DNA of 64,000 nt from Crocosphaera watsonii WH 8501 (lineage in GTDB: Bacteria > Cyanobacteriota > Cyanobacteriia > Cyanobacteriales > Microcystaceae), in the NCBI RefSeq assembly GCF_000167195.1, contig NZ_AADV02000001.1:496001-560000 (forward strand), read 5' to 3'. Positions 1 to 10,691 of this stretch are shown here, one piece after another. Position 1 is the stretch's first letter; every line of letters starts with the position of its first letter. The notes under the pieces are model-generated. The model worked only from the letters and a program-made list of their open reading frames with translations. It did no database searches and was not told where the DNA came from. The position numbers and the translations under genes are program-made.

Positions 1-2
1 AT

Positions 3-443
3 GAAGATGAAACTAAAGACAATGATATTCTGCTTCAAAGAATTTTATCAGTTACAGATACTCGCTTATTTCATCAAGAACAGAAAGATTATGTTACCAA
101 CATTATCAAGGGTAGTGTTCGTATGACTGATCAAAAGCTGAATATTGAACCTAGTCAATTTCTACAGTTTCAAGGTGGGAAAGGAATTGAAAGACTATAT
201 AATATTAGTCTAACTTCTCAAGGAATTAAAGTCTTGTTTAATGGAACTGCTAGAAAAGTTTTGAGTGGACTTAATTTTGACTCACCTGGTTATAATATTC
301 GAGGTGAGTTTTTGGCTAAGTTTATGTCCAAAGAACAAAGAATTGCTATAATAGGTTTTTTAATAGCTATAGTTTCTACTCTATTAATAGAATGGATTAA
401 AGAATTTTCTGAAAAATTATCTAATAATAACAATGAAGATTAA
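3..443 (+). CDS. C-terminal part of an unidentified protein with a tail-anchor-like membrane segment
   Basis: The reading frame is open from the left edge of the window, so the N-terminus is missing; an internal ATG at 123 is probably not the true start. The visible 146 residues are charged and soluble-looking until a hydrophobic stretch near the end (IAIIGFLIAIVSTLLIEWI), followed by a short Asn-rich tail. That layout suggests a single membrane anchor at the C-terminus. The stop lies 11 bases inside the next gene (a trypsin-like protease), so the two are probably translationally coupled and may act together. I do not recognise the family and assign no function. Confidence 0.6.
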   Translation, partial: EDETKDNDILLQRILSVTDTRLFHQEQKDYVTNIIKGSVRMTDQKLNIEPSQFLQFQGGKGIERLYNISLTSQGIKVLFNGTARKVLSGLNFDSPGYNIRGEFLAKFMSKEQRIAIIGFLIAIVSTLLIEWIKEFSEKLSNNNNED

Positions 444-1845
444 CTTAAGTTTGTTTAAAATCTCATCTTCTATCATCAGTTTATTGGTGATGGTTGATAT
501 TTTTACATTTACTCTGGTAAGTAATGCAGTAGAAAACAAAAAAGTGACAGCAGACTGTAGAACGATTCCTGATGTGGCAGATAATAGTACCGTAAAAATT
601 AGTCCTGTTGACGATGAACCTAGTTCGGGGGTAATTATTTCTAAAAAAAGTAACATCTATACAGTTCTAACTGTTGCTCATGGTGTTAAATCTCAAGATA
701 TATTAGATTATAACCCTCTTAAGATACAGTCACGATATGATGAATATAATGTTATCGCTGGTCAACTGTTAGATGAAGGAGTTAAATCTCTTGATTTAGC
801 AATTATTCGTTTTGAAAGTTCAAAAAATTATATACCTATTATTTTTGGAAGTTCTCAACAAACTCAAAAATGGGATAAAGTAACTATTTTAGGTTATCCC
901 ATTACTTCTACTAATAGGACTGGTCAACCACAAATTTATCCTCTAGAAACAACTCTTATAGAGATAAATGCTAACAGAGGAAAAGGATATGATATGAGTT
1001 ATGCTGGGAATGGATGGGAAGGAATGAGTGGGGGAGCTATTATTAATGATTGCGGTAGATTATTAGGGATTCATGGTAGAGGTGATAGTCTAGGAACAAT
1101 AAAAAATGAAGAAAGCAACGAAGAAATGTCCCTTAGAGGTCCCTTCGCAGCAGGTATTCCTATTGACTATTTTGTTAATTTATTACCTTTACCCAATTTA
1201 AAGATATCTGAAATTGCCATTAATATAAAACCTAATTTCAATTCATTAGTTAGTGAAGATGTACAAAAATCTTTCATTGATCTCGGTCTTTCTGAATTAG
1301 AGTCTAATAATTTGGGATCAGCAATTAGTTATTTTACCCAAGCTATTCAAAAAGATTCTAAAAATCATCTAGCTTATTCTTATTGAGGATTAAGTTATTC
1401 ATTGATTGGGGATAAGCAGCAGGCAATTAAAGACTATTCAAGAGCAATTGAGTTAAATTCTAACTTATCGAATGCTAGATACAATCGAGGGTTAATTCTT
1501 TCCCGTGATTTGAAACAATACGATGAAGCTTTAAGGGATTTTGAGGAACTAATAAAAAGAAACCCCAGAGATGCAGATGCTTTGTTTGAAAGAGGAAATA
1601 TTTATTTTCAAAAAGGAAATAAACAACAAGCATTAAATGACTATACGACTGCTATTCCTCTTAATAAACAGCTAGGAGACGCTTTTTATAATCGAGGAAT
1701 TATTTATCATCAAAAGAAGAAAAATGAGCAAGCTTTAGAAGATTTAAGACGTGCAAGAGATATTTTTGCATCACAGGAAAATCTTAAAAAGTTTGGTCGT
1801 GCTAATGATGCAATTATGGACATTCAAGGAGGAGTAAAGAAATAG
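433..1845 (+). pseudogene. Trypsin-like serine protease with C-terminal TPRs, split by one in-frame TGA
   Basis: Residues 1-30 look like a signal or anchor segment. A chymotrypsin-fold protease domain follows, with a plausible catalytic triad: His in TVAHGVKS, Asp in SLDLAII and Ser in GMSGGAI. TPR repeats follow from about residue 285. The frame stops at TGA 1384-1386, inside a TPR helix (AYSY*GLSYS), and continues in the same frame to 1845 with four more TPR-like units. TPR helices commonly carry Arg at that position (YxxRG), so a CGA to TGA change is the simplest explanation. The protease domain could still be made alone. A sequencing error cannot be excluded from one sequence. The gene overlaps the upstream gene by 11 bases. 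Confidence 0.8.
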
Positions 1846-1849
1846 AGGT

Positions 1850-1930
1850 GTAGGTTGGGTTGAGGAACTAAGTTAAAATCAACAATAAATAAGGTTTTGT
1901 TGGGTTAAATGATAGTGAAAACCAACCTAC
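1850..1930. repeat. Small inverted-repeat element with GTAGGTTGG ends
   Basis: The 81-bp segment starts with GTAGGTTGGGTT and ends with AACCAACCTAC, which pair as terminal inverted repeats. It sits between a plus-strand and a minus-strand gene that converge. It could be a MITE-like remnant, a bidirectional terminator, or both. A related GTTGGGTT/CCCAACCTAC stem occurs near 29965-29995. Confidence 0.5.
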
Positions 1931-1948
1931 AAAATCTAATTGACTCAA

Positions 1949-2680
1949 CTAAAATACTTTCCAAATCTCCTCAACTTTTTGACGTAAATCGTCTATTTCT
2001 TCGATGACATTCTGGGTATCTTCTATTACGTCTTGTGTCGTTCGTGAAGGCGATTCCTCTACATTATTTTCAATGATTATCTCTTCAGGTACATTATTAG
2101 GGGAAGAAACATAAATTTTATTTTCTTCAATTGTTCCGAATAGCATTGAAGCATCAACAATATAAAAATAATGGTCTGTATATGCTTGCTCAGAATATTC
2201 AACTTCAATTGCCACACTATTCACATTCTTAATGTCAAGTGCTGCTGTGTGTAATTTTCCCCTAACAACCGTCCAGGGATCTTTTAATTGTCCATCTAGA
2301 TAAATTCTAACCTGCATCGTATTTATTTTATAGTAATTTTCTCCATCTTCAATGCCAAATTTTAACCTTAAAGTTGAAGGATTATAGCCTCTAGATCGGA
2401 TAATTCTACAAGACATTATCACCGTGTTTCCTCTAGAAGCATCCATCCTGAAAAGATATTCAAACGCTTGTTTACCAACCGAAACTAATTCACCATTTCC
2501 ATACCGATGATCTCCTCCACTTTCCCTACAATGATCTTTTGATATTAAGGATCTTATATTAGGGGAATCCGTTGGCCGTTGACCATAACTTATTGGACTT
2601 ATACCTAAAACTAGACCGAGAGAAATAAGTCCAGTTAACCCTAATTGTTGGATAGAATGAATTATTTTCATTGTTGACAC
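1949..2680 (-). CDS. Secreted protein of unknown function, 243 aa
   Basis: The N-terminus has a positive start, a hydrophobic core (GLTGLISLGLVLGIS) and a small-residue region, so it is probably exported. The middle is beta-rich and resembles NPCBM/carbohydrate-binding-like sandwiches in texture (ALDIKNVNSVAIEVEYSE followed by VDASMLF), but this is a weak impression. The C-terminal 45 residues are acidic and probably helical. No catalytic motif is visible. The neighbour further upstream on the same strand is another exported unknown; about 70 bp separate them, so co-transcription is possible. Confidence 0.6.
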   Translation of the reverse strand: MSTMKIIHSIQQLGLTGLISLGLVLGISPISYGQRPTDSPNIRSLISKDHCRESGGDHRYGNGELVSVGKQAFEYLFRMDASRGNTVIMSCRIIRSRGYNPSTLRLKFGIEDGENYYKINTMQVRIYLDGQLKDPWTVVRGKLHTAALDIKNVNSVAIEVEYSEQAYTDHYFYIVDASMLFGTIEENKIYVSSPNNVPEEIIIENNVEESPSRTTQDVIEDTQNVIEEIDDLRQKVEEIWKVF

Positions 2681-2750
2681 TCCTCTATATCGATTGATTA
2701 AGTTAGATGATGATAATAAACTTGTTTAGATTAATTGTTAAACAGTCATA

Positions 2751-3482
2751 TTATACTGAAAATTTGACGTTAGTGGTAATAATTTCTTTGTAATTGGGGG
2801 AATCTATCTGCACCTGAATTATGCCTAGCTCTGTACTAATTCTGTCATAACGACGGATCACTTCTGCACCTTTAGATCGATAAACAGTAAACCCCACATT
2901 AGGATTATTGCCAATACTAGGATCATTATCTCCTTGCCAGGTTGTAATATCTTCAAATAGTTCCTGTGTGGGTAATAAAAGTTCGCCAACTTCTGTAGGA
3001 GAAAATCGATGTTGTTCTTTTAATACTTTACTCGCTGTATTGATTCCCACAACAGTTGAGGCAGTAAAAATAGAAGGAGCAACATAATAATCTAAATCAT
3101 TAGCGATCGCAAAACCAGGGTTAGGAATATGAGAACGAGAATCAGGATCAAATTCTCGCTTTTCATCTCCAAACATAATGCTTTGATCCCTAATTTTTCC
3201 ATATTCCGTTCTTTGCTCTCTAAACCCATTTTCAGTTAACGTATTTTGAGCAACAGTAATCGCTTTTTCTGTAGCTGGTTTAGGGGTAAAAATTCTATCA
3301 ATAATCCTAACTCCAGCATGAACTACCAAACCCGTAAGCATCTTACGAGAACTAGCATCTTTGATCAAAAAATCTAGGTTTAAAGACTCAGCATGTTTAG
3401 GAAAAAATATGCCCGAAGAAGTTGCACAAGAAGCACTACTTAATAACGCCAATTTAGTGAATTGTCGACGGTTTAAAGTCAT
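2751..3482 (-). CDS. Putative Tat-exported protein of unknown function, 243 aa
   Basis: The N-terminus reads MTLNRRQFTKLALLSSASCA: a twin-arginine motif (RRQFTK), then a moderately hydrophobic stretch and small residues, as expected of a Tat signal. A Cys in SASCATSS could be a lipobox-like site, but the match is poor. The mature part has no motif I recognise. The neighbouring minus-strand gene is also exported. Tat export would suit a folded or cofactor-bearing protein; that is inference. Confidence 0.6.
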   Translation of the reverse strand: MTLNRRQFTKLALLSSASCATSSGIFFPKHAESLNLDFLIKDASSRKMLTGLVVHAGVRIIDRIFTPKPATEKAITVAQNTLTENGFREQRTEYGKIRDQSIMFGDEKREFDPDSRSHIPNPGFAIANDLDYYVAPSIFTASTVVGINTASKVLKEQHRFSPTEVGELLLPTQELFEDITTWQGDNDPSIGNNPNVGFTVYRSKGAEVIRRYDRISTELGIIQVQIDSPNYKEIITTNVKFSV

Positions 3483-3698
3483 GTTAATTTATCCCTCACA
3501 GCCTAAATCAAGGTTGAGGATCTATTTTAACGAGAACTTGCATGATAATTGTGCAAATCTTGACCTGGTACTAAAGCGCAATAGAAGAGTCGAGAATTAA
3601 TATCTCACCCCTTGAGCAATTTCAACTTGTCACCTCAACGTGATATCATTACCACTGGTTTGCTATAAAACGTTGTATAGCGTTTTCTTTATGTCTGT

Positions 3699-4112
3699 AT
3701 GCCATTGACCCAAACCATATCCCAAACTACCGAAACAGCATCAGCGAAAACTGATTCTATGCAAGACTACTATCGCTTGCAACGAAACCTGTTGTTGCTG
3801 AGTTTAGTCTTAACCGGAATTATTTTTGTGTCTGTGTGGAAATTCTACACCCTCAATTTAGCCCTCAACTACCTGTTAGGGGCTTGTGTTGGCATTGTTT
3901 ATCTAAAACTGCTGGCAGGAGAAGTAGAAACAATTGGCACATCTAAACAAAAAGTTGGCACCAAAGGGTTAGCCATCTTTGCTGCTATGATAATTGTCGC
4001 CAGTCAATGGCGACAACTGCACATTATCCCAGTTTTCCTGGGATTTTTGACTTATAAAGTCTCTATAATCGCCTACACAATTCAAAGTGTCATGGACCTA
4101 GAGTTAAAGTAG
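3699..4112 (+). CDS. atpI: ATP synthase protein I
   Basis: 137 aa with four hydrophobic segments and a short polar N-terminus, first in the atp cluster, as in other cyanobacteria. Proteins of this family help assemble the c-ring or transport ions for it; they are not part of the final enzyme. Identification rests on position, size and topology more than on strict motifs. The 43-bp gap to subunit a supports one transcript. The start at 3699 is preferred; an ATG at 3691 is out of frame. A -10-like TATAAA near 3665 could serve the operon. Confidence 0.85.
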   Translation: MPLTQTISQTTETASAKTDSMQDYYRLQRNLLLLSLVLTGIIFVSVWKFYTLNLALNYLLGACVGIVYLKLLAGEVETIGTSKQKVGTKGLAIFAAMIIVASQWRQLHIIPVFLGFLTYKVSIIAYTIQSVMDLELK

Positions 4113-4155
4113 GGATTAAACCTTGATTTTGTAACCAGATTCGGTATCCTAGCCA

Positions 4156-4914
4156 ATGACAATGTTAAATGGTTTACGCATTATAGACACCTTGCCCCTT
4201 GCTGCCTTAGAAGTGGGTAAGCACTGGTATTGGGAGATCGGCAACCTCAAACTACACGGACAGGTATTTATGGCCTCCTGGGTAGTGATCGCCTTACTGA
4301 TTATCGCTTCCTTGTTAGCAACCCGTGACATCCAAAGGGTTCCTAGCGGAATGCAAAATTTCATGGAATACGTCCTGGAATTTTTGCGTGACTTAGCGAG
4401 AACTCAGTTAGGAGAAAAACACTATCGTCCTTGGTTGCCCTTTATCGGGACCCTATTCTTATTCATTTTCGTTTCCAACTGGTCAGGATCTTTAGTACCT
4501 TGGAAACTGATAGAAATTCCCGAAGGAGAATTGGCTGCTCCCACCAACGACATTAACACCACCGTAGCCTTAGCCCTGTTAACCTCCCTAGCGTACTTTT
4601 ATGCAGGTTTGAGTAAAAAAGGACTAGGATACTTTGCCAACTATGTCCAGCCTATTCCCGTTCTCCTGCCCATCAAAATTCTCGAAGATTTTACCAAGCC
4701 TCTCTCCCTGAGTTTCCGTCTATTCGGGAACATTTTGGCCGATGAATTGGTGGTAGCTGTGCTAGTATTTTTAGTCCCTCTGTTTGTGCCATTACCCTTA
4801 ATGGCCTTAGGACTATTCACCAGTGCCATCCAAGCCTTAGTATTTGCCACCTTAGCAGGGGCTTATATCCATGAGGCCATTGAGTCAGAAGAAGAAGAAG
4901 AAGAACCGGCTTAA
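4156..4914 (+). CDS. atpB: F0F1 ATP synthase subunit a
   Basis: 252 aa thylakoid/plasma-membrane proton-channel subunit of F0. The conserved fourth helix with the essential Arg is visible in [18 protein letters not shown], and the last helix [18 protein letters not shown] is also typical. The C-terminus is a run of Glu. With the c-ring it forms the two half-channels for protons that drive rotation. It follows atpI and precedes the c subunit after a 250-bp gap that holds a hairpin. Confidence 0.97.
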   Translation: MTMLNGLRIIDTLPLAALEVGKHWYWEIGNLKLHGQVFMASWVVIALLIIASLLATRDIQRVPSGMQNFMEYVLEFLRDLARTQLGEKHYRPWLPFIGTLFLFIFVSNWSGSLVPWKLIEIPEGELAAPTNDINTTVALALLTSLAYFYAGLSKKGLGYFANYVQPIPVLLPIKILEDFTKPLSLSFRLFGNILADELVVAVLVFLVPLFVPLPLMALGLFTSAIQALVFATLAGAYIHEAIESEEEEEEPA

Positions 4915-4934
4915 AAGTAAAATCTTTTGGAATA

Positions 4935-4962
4935 AACAAGAGACAGAGCAATATCTCTTGTT
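4935..4962 (+). promoter_or_regulatory. Hairpin between atpB and atpE
   Basis: AACAAGAGA pairs perfectly with TCTCTTGTT around a 10-base loop. It lies 21 bases after the subunit a stop, within the longest gap of the operon (250 bp). There is no T-run after it, so it is more likely an mRNA processing or stability element than a full terminator. Such an element could raise expression of the c subunit, which is needed in many copies per enzyme; this is inference. Confidence 0.45.
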
Positions 4963-5146
4963 CAAAAGTGACCAAAACGTAAGACAATAACAGAGAAGTC
5001 CAAGAGAGAAAAATTAAACCAATCTTTTCTCTGACATCTCAAGTCCTTACAGATTGGGATTTCCCATACTTCGTAACCCAAAAGGGAAACTTCTCGCTCC
5101 TAAACGTTTAAGCTAACCATTAGCTTGCAACTTATACTGTAAATAA

Positions 5147-5410
<264 letters not shown>

Positions 5411-5496
5411 AACCTAAGCAATGGTAGAGACAGTAGCTATGCTGTCTCTGCATCAAATAAAAGCGTTAAACCAACCAAGACATAGATGGGTGAACC

Positions 5497-5928
5497 ATGT
5501 TTGATTTTGATGCAACTTTGCCCTTGATGGCATTGCAATTTATTTTATTGGCGATCATTCTCAACGCCATTTTTTACAAGCCCTTGAATAAAGCATTAGA
5601 TGAAAGGGCAGACTATATCCGCCAAAAACAAAGCGGTGGACAAAAAGAGTTAGCTGAAGCCAAGGAACTAGCCGCTCAGTATGAGCAGCAATTGGCCGAA
5701 GCCCGTAAACAGTCTCAAGAAATTGTCGCCCAAGCTCAAAGCGAAGCTAAGCAATTGGCCAGTGAAGCTGTGGCCGAAGCACAAAGAGAGGCCATAGCTA
5801 AAAAAGAAGCTGCTGCCCAAGAAATTGAGCAGCAACGTCAAGAGGCTCTAAAAACTCTAGAACAACAGGTTGATACTTTAAGCCGTCAAATTCTAGAAAA
5901 ACTCTTAGGGCCAGAATTAGTCAAATAA
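5497..5928 (+). CDS. atpF2: F0F1 ATP synthase subunit b'
   Basis: 143 aa: one N-terminal membrane helix ([20 protein letters not shown]) followed by a long charged helix rich in Ala, Gln, Glu and Lys, typical of the peripheral stalk. Cyanobacteria use a b/b' heterodimer instead of two identical b chains, and the b' gene precedes b as here. It is named atpG in some cyanobacterial annotations. Confidence 0.95.
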   Translation: MFDFDATLPLMALQFILLAIILNAIFYKPLNKALDERADYIRQKQSGGQKELAEAKELAAQYEQQLAEARKQSQEIVAQAQSEAKQLASEAVAEAQREAIAKKEAAAQEIEQQRQEALKTLEQQVDTLSRQILEKLLGPELVK

Positions 5929-5958
5929 CAATACTGTCCCTTGACTTCAATAACCGGT

Positions 5959-6495
5959 ATGATCGATTCTTTTTTATTATTAGCCACCGAAAGTCAGGCT
6001 GAAGGGGAAGCTCTGATTAGTTTCCACTTTGACTTCTTAGAAAGTAACATCCTCAATTTAGCCATTTTGGTAGGGGTTTTGTTCTTTTACGGTCGCAAAG
6101 TTGTGGGTAATATCCTCACAGAGCGACGTAATCAAATTACCCAAGCTATCCAAGAGGCTGAAGATAAACAACGTACAGCGGCCGCCGCTTTAGCTAAAGA
6201 ACAAGAAAACTTAGCTCAGGCCAAGAAACAAGCCGAGGATATTGTTAAAGCTGCCAGTGAAAGAGCTAAAACAATTACAGCAGAAATTAAGGCACAATGT
6301 GAACGAGATATCGCTCGTCTCAAAGAAACAGCCGCAGCTGATCTGTCCTCCGAGCAAGAACGGGTAATGGCGCAGTTGAAAAAACAAATTGCAGAAGAAG
6401 CCATTGCTCAAGCAGAAAGTCAACTCAAAGCACAAGTTGACAACAATGCTCAGCAGCGACTGATCGATCGCAGTATCGCTACGTTAGGAGGTTAA
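5959..6495 (+). CDS. atpF: F0F1 ATP synthase subunit b
   Basis: A membrane helix near residues 30-50 ([13 protein letters not shown]) is followed by a long coiled-coil, partner of b' in the peripheral stalk. I prefer ATG 5959 ([12 protein letters not shown]) because cyanobacterial b subunits begin with a similar short peptide; an in-frame TTG at 5941 would add six residues. Only about 30 bp separate it from b' and 2 bp from delta, so translation is probably coupled. Confidence 0.93.
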   Translation: MIDSFLLLATESQAEGEALISFHFDFLESNILNLAILVGVLFFYGRKVVGNILTERRNQITQAIQEAEDKQRTAAAALAKEQENLAQAKKQAEDIVKAASERAKTITAEIKAQCERDIARLKETAAADLSSEQERVMAQLKKQIAEEAIAQAESQLKAQVDNNAQQRLIDRSIATLGG

Positions 6496-6497
6496 AG

Positions 6498-7052
6498 GTG
6501 AAAGGATCTCTATTTAGTTCAGAAATAGCTGAGCCTTACGCTCAAGCATTAATGTCCCTCGCACAATCCCAAGACATTACCCGCTCCGTTGGGGAAGACT
6601 GCCGTAGTATTTTGGAAATGTTAGGTCAATCTGCGGATTTACAGTCCTTTATTAGCTCTCCTGTCATTAAGGATGAGGATAAACGAGCGGTTTTAAATCA
6701 GCTACTAGGAGATGATATCCATCAGTATTTACGCAACTTTATTATGTTGTTGGTGGATAAAAGACGCATTGTTTTCCTAGAAGCTATCTGTGAACAATAC
6801 TTGGCTTTACTGCGGAAATTGACCAATACGGTTCTCGCTGAAGTCACCGCTTCGACGGAGTTGAGCGATGGCCAACGCCGGGACGTGATCGACAAAATCA
6901 AGACATTGACCGGCGCAGAATCCGTAGAACTCAAAACCGATAATGACCCCGAATTAATTGGCGGTGTCATTATCAAAGTCGGCTCCCAAGTATTTGATGC
7001 TAGTTTACGAGGACAACTCCGTCGCATTAGTGTCAGTCTTGCCGGAGCTTAA
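6498..7052 (+). CDS. atpH: F0F1 ATP synthase subunit delta
   Basis: 184 aa, starting with GTG two bases after the b stop, with AGGAGG-like sequence just upstream. The N-terminal domain begins [17 protein letters not shown], typical of the OSCP/delta family, and the C-terminus has the conserved [20 protein letters not shown]. Delta links the catalytic head to the peripheral stalk. It is called atpD in some cyanobacterial maps. Confidence 0.96.
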   Translation: MKGSLFSSEIAEPYAQALMSLAQSQDITRSVGEDCRSILEMLGQSADLQSFISSPVIKDEDKRAVLNQLLGDDIHQYLRNFIMLLVDKRRIVFLEAICEQYLALLRKLTNTVLAEVTASTELSDGQRRDVIDKIKTLTGAESVELKTDNDPELIGGVIIKVGSQVFDASLRGQLRRISVSLAGA

Positions 7053-7099
7053 TCAGTTTAACCCATTGTAATTCATTTAATTGCGAAAAAGATCCCACT

Positions 7100-8611
7100 A
7101 TGGTTAGTATCAGACCTGACGAAATCAGCAGCATTATTCGCCAACAAATCGAGTCCTACGACCAAACTGTTACCGTGTCTAATGTGGGAACCGTTCTCCA
7201 AGTTGGGGACGGAACTGCCCGTATTTACGGCCTAGAACAGTGCATGGCTGGGGAATTATTGGAATTTGAAGATGGAACCATTGGTATTGCCCTCAACCTA
7301 GAAGAAGATAACGTTGGAGCAGTATTAATGGGAACCGGTTTCGGTATCCAAGAAGGGAGTACCGTTAAAGCCACAGGCAAAATTGCTCAGGTTCCCATAG
7401 GAGAAGCTATGATCGGTCGGGTGGTAGACTCCCTCGGTCGTCCCATCGATGGTAAAGGCGATATTGCCACCACAGAAAGCCGTTTAATCGAATCCCCTGC
7501 CCCCGGTATTATTGCCCGTAAATCTGTGTGTGAACCCATGCAAACAGGGATCACCGCTATCGATGCTATGATTCCCATCGGTAGAGGACAACGGGAATTA
7601 ATTATCGGTGACAGAAAGACAGGAAAAACTGCGATCGCGATCGATACCATCATTAACCAGAAGACAGAAGATGTTATCTGTGTTTACGTTGCCATCGGTC
7701 AAAAAGCTTCTACTGTAGCTCAGGTGATCGGAACCCTGGAAGAAAAAGGCGCAATGGACTACACCATTGTGGTTGCTGCTAACGCCAACGATCCTGCTAC
7801 CCTACAGTATCTTGCTCCTTATACCGGTGCAACCCTGGCAGAATACTTCATGTACAACGGTAAGGCTACTTTGGTGATCTACGATGATTTATCCAAACAG
7901 GCTCAAGCATACCGTCAATTATCCTTGTTACTAAAACGTCCCCCCGGACGGGAAGCCTATCCTGGAGACGTTTTCTACATCCACTCTCGCTTATTAGAAA
8001 GAGCCGCTAAACTCAGTGATGCTCTTGGTGCTGGTAGTATGACGGCTTTACCTGTGATTGAAACCCAAGCAGGGGACGTATCCGCTTATATTCCCACCAA
8101 CGTTATTTCTATCACCGACGGACAAATATTCCTATCCAGTGACCTCTTTAACGCTGGTTTCCGTCCCGCCATTAACGCAGGTATTTCAGTGAGTCGGGTG
8201 GGTTCTGCTGCCCAAACCAAAGCCATGAAACAGGTGGCTGGGAAGTTAAAATTAGAACTGGCTCAGTTTGCTGAACTAGAAGCCTTCTCTCAGTTTGCTT
8301 CCGACTTAGACGCTGCCACACAGGCACAGTTAGCACGGGGTCAACGGTTACGTCAAATCCTCAAACAGCCCGAAAACTCTCCTTTAGCGGTTTGGGAACA
8401 GGTAGCTATCTCTTACGCCGGACTCAACGGTTATATTGATGAAGTTCCTGTGGATAAAGCCACGGAGTTCGCTGCTGGTTTAAGGGAATATATCGCCGCC
8501 AGTAAGCCCAAATATACTGAAATCATCAAGAGTGAGAAAAAACTCACCGATGAAGCAGAAAGCTTGCTCAAAGACGCGATTACAGAATACAAGCAAGCCT
8601 TTGGTGCTTAA
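7100..8611 (+). CDS. atpA: F0F1 ATP synthase subunit alpha
   Basis: 503 aa, full length. The non-catalytic nucleotide site has Walker [12 protein letters not shown] near residues 169-179; the catalytic Arg region lies in the conserved block around [14 protein letters not shown]. Three alpha and three beta chains form the head; the beta and epsilon genes are not in this window, as expected in cyanobacteria where they form a separate operon. Confidence 0.98.
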   Translation: MVSIRPDEISSIIRQQIESYDQTVTVSNVGTVLQVGDGTARIYGLEQCMAGELLEFEDGTIGIALNLEEDNVGAVLMGTGFGIQEGSTVKATGKIAQVPIGEAMIGRVVDSLGRPIDGKGDIATTESRLIESPAPGIIARKSVCEPMQTGITAIDAMIPIGRGQRELIIGDRKTGKTAIAIDTIINQKTEDVICVYVAIGQKASTVAQVIGTLEEKGAMDYTIVVAANANDPATLQYLAPYTGATLAEYFMYNGKATLVIYDDLSKQAQAYRQLSLLLKRPPGREAYPGDVFYIHSRLLERAAKLSDALGAGSMTALPVIETQAGDVSAYIPTNVISITDGQIFLSSDLFNAGFRPAINAGISVSRVGSAAQTKAMKQVAGKLKLELAQFAELEAFSQFASDLDAATQAQLARGQRLRQILKQPENSPLAVWEQVAISYAGLNGYIDEVPVDKATEFAAGLREYIAASKPKYTEIIKSEKKLTDEAESLLKDAITEYKQAFGA

Positions 8612-8700
8612 TAATGTCGAGTTGTTGAGTTAGTGGTTCTATCATGGATCACTGACTCAGGCCTATAAGCTAATTATTAATCAAAAATCACTCTCACATT

Positions 8701-9645
8701 ATGCCTAACCTAAAAGCCATTCGTGATCGCATTCAGTCGGTGAAGAATACAAAAAAAATTACTGAAGCCATGCGCTTAGTGGCCGCCGCTAAAGTACGTC
8801 GGGCCCAAGAACAAGTTATCTCTACTCGTCCTTTTGCTGACGCTTTAGCAAACGTCCTTTTTAACTTACTCAACCGTTTAAAGTCGGGGGATGTTAGCTT
8901 ACCTCTCCTAGAACAAAGAGAGGTAAAAACCGTTGCGATCGTCGTTGTTTCAGGTGATCGGGGTTTATGTGGCGGTTACAATAGTTATGTCATCCGTCGC
9001 ACCGAACAACGGATTAAAGAGTTACAGGCACAAGGTATCGGTTATCGTTTAATTACGGTAGGCCGCAAAGCCACTCAGTATTTTAGCCGTCGCTCTGCAC
9101 CCATCGAAAATACATATACAGGGTTAAACCAAATACCTACCGCCGATGAGGCAGCTAGTATTGCCGATGAGTTACTATCCTTGTTTTTATCGGAAACAGT
9201 GGATCGTGTTGAGTTAATTTATACTCGTTTTGTCTCTTTAATTAGTTCTCGTCCTGTGGTGCAAACCTTAGCCCCTTTAACCATACAAGGTTTAGAAACA
9301 GAAGACGATGAAATTTTCCGTCTCATTAGTAGTGAAGGAAAATTAGGGGTTGAAAGATCAAAAGTTACTCAAAACATGAGTAGTTTTCCTCAAGACATGA
9401 TTTTTGAGCAAGATCCTGTTCAAATTTTAGACGCTTTGTTACCTTTGTATGTTAATAACCAGTTACTAAGATCATTACAAGAGTCAGCAGCTAGTGAGTT
9501 AGCGGCGAGAATGACAGCAATGAGCAATGCTAGTGATAATGCTGGTCAATTAATTGGTACTTTAACCTTATCTTACAACAAAGCCCGTCAAGCAGCTATT
9601 ACCCAACAGTTAATGGAAGTGGTTGCCGGTGCTAATGCTTTGTAA
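8701..9645 (+). CDS. atpG: F0F1 ATP synthase subunit gamma
   Basis: 314 aa central rotor shaft. The N-terminal helix begins [20 protein letters not shown] and the C-terminal helix reads [20 protein letters not shown], both diagnostic. The length fits the cyanobacterial type, which carries an insertion of a few dozen residues in the middle relative to bacterial gamma. It ends the operon and is followed by a clear terminator. Often named atpC in cyanobacteria. Confidence 0.97.
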   Translation: MPNLKAIRDRIQSVKNTKKITEAMRLVAAAKVRRAQEQVISTRPFADALANVLFNLLNRLKSGDVSLPLLEQREVKTVAIVVVSGDRGLCGGYNSYVIRRTEQRIKELQAQGIGYRLITVGRKATQYFSRRSAPIENTYTGLNQIPTADEAASIADELLSLFLSETVDRVELIYTRFVSLISSRPVVQTLAPLTIQGLETEDDEIFRLISSEGKLGVERSKVTQNMSSFPQDMIFEQDPVQILDALLPLYVNNQLLRSLQESAASELAARMTAMSNASDNAGQLIGTLTLSYNKARQAAITQQLMEVVAGANAL

Positions 9646-9675
9646 CTTTTGGCTTTATTTTTGTGAACAAATTGG

Positions 9676-9703
9676 GCGTTTAGAAGTTTCTAAACGCTTT
9701 TTT
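9676..9703 (+). terminator. Intrinsic terminator of the atp operon
   Basis: GCGTTTAGAA and TTCTAAACGC form a perfect stem that is directly followed by six T. It starts 31 bases after the gamma stop, and no gene lies between. Confidence 0.9.
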
Positions 9704-9832
9704 AACAAAATTATTGGCAGAAGTACCCACCTATACATTTTCCAAGAAATACTCATATTTTAGGTGGGAAATACTAGAATCCATGTTATTCAAAGCATGG
9801 AGAATTCAAACTAATACAAACCCAAATCTTCG

Positions 9833-10435
9833 ATGAGTAGTCAATTAAGCGAAAGAGCTAAACAATTAATTCCAAAAGCCAGAATTGTGAGTTTTAACCG
9901 TTGGAAAAGTTCACATTCAGATGAAGTCCTGCAAATTTTTCAGCAAGCAGATGATCAAGGTCGCTATCTTACAGATGAAGACTTAAATAACATTAAAACT
10001 CTAAACACAGAGCAGTCATCAGCAGTTGAAAAAGCAAGATTTTTGCGAGACAACGCCGATTTAATTGTTAATTACGCCAGAGAACAAGTTTTGGCCACGT
10101 ATCCTCAAATTACAGAGTTAGGTGGTGGCCTTTACCCCCCTGAAAGAGCGGAAGCTTGCTGGCGAGATTTCTGGCATTTTCTACGCTGTATCACCTATGG
10201 AATTGCTGGAAACAGTTCTCAATTTACTAGCCTAGAAGGACTGCAAAATATGGATTTGCTCTATCAAGAATTGCAGGTTCCTCTTGATGCCATGATCTGC
10301 GGCTTAGAAAACTTGAAAATCTATAGCTTACAGCAATTCAAACCTGAACAACAGCAGGAACTGACTCCTTATTTTGACCATTTAATTAGTCATCTTAAGG
10401 ATTTTCACAGAAATCCTATCTCAGATAAAATTTAG
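9833..10435 (+). CDS. Phycobilisome-family globin-like protein, divergent
   Basis: 200 aa. The sequence around residues 100-125 (YPPERAEACWRDFWHFLRCI) aligns with the chromophore region of allophycocyanin/phycocyanin chains, where the bilin is bound by Cys in an xxxCxRD context; the Cys and RD are kept here. It is longer than the usual 160-175 residues and stands alone rather than in an apc or cpc operon. It may bind a bilin or act as a regulator or orphan core component. Family confidence is good, role is open. Confidence 0.75.
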   Translation: MSSQLSERAKQLIPKARIVSFNRWKSSHSDEVLQIFQQADDQGRYLTDEDLNNIKTLNTEQSSAVEKARFLRDNADLIVNYAREQVLATYPQITELGGGLYPPERAEACWRDFWHFLRCITYGIAGNSSQFTSLEGLQNMDLLYQELQVPLDAMICGLENLKIYSLQQFKPEQQQELTPYFDHLISHLKDFHRNPISDKI

Positions 10436-10518
10436 GATTTTTTCACTACATGGGAATCACTACCGCTTTAGCTAAGATGCGTCAAAAAAACTTGATTTTC
10501 GTAGTTTAGATGAGTTTT

Positions 10519-10547
10519 TATAGGACATAATACCATTATGTCCTATA
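10519..10547. repeat. 29-bp palindrome, ATAGGACATAAT type
   Basis: TATAGGACATAAT pairs perfectly with ATTATGTCCTATA around a three-base centre. A decayed relative is at 49167-49190, so it is a dispersed repeat. It lies in the 256-bp gap between the phycobilisome-like gene and chlI; without a T-run it is not an obvious terminator. A second, weaker dyad (GATTTAACA/TGTTAAATC) follows near 10564. Confidence 0.6.
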
Positions 10548-10691
10548 AATATACCCTTGTAGGGATTTAACACTGTTAAATCCTGAACACTGTCACATCC
10601 TGAACTATATCCTATGCAAAAATAACTAAAGATTGACCAAGTAAGCGATCGCATAGGAAAATTAGGATAAGAACAAACCGAAATAATCTAG

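Noticed and set aside
7387-7653. Minus-strand open frame inside atpA
   Set aside because: Shadow of a strongly conserved gene on the other strand.
10472-10654. Minus-strand open frame of 60 codons before chlI
   Set aside because: It runs through a palindromic repeat, has no family features, and lies in an intergenic region.
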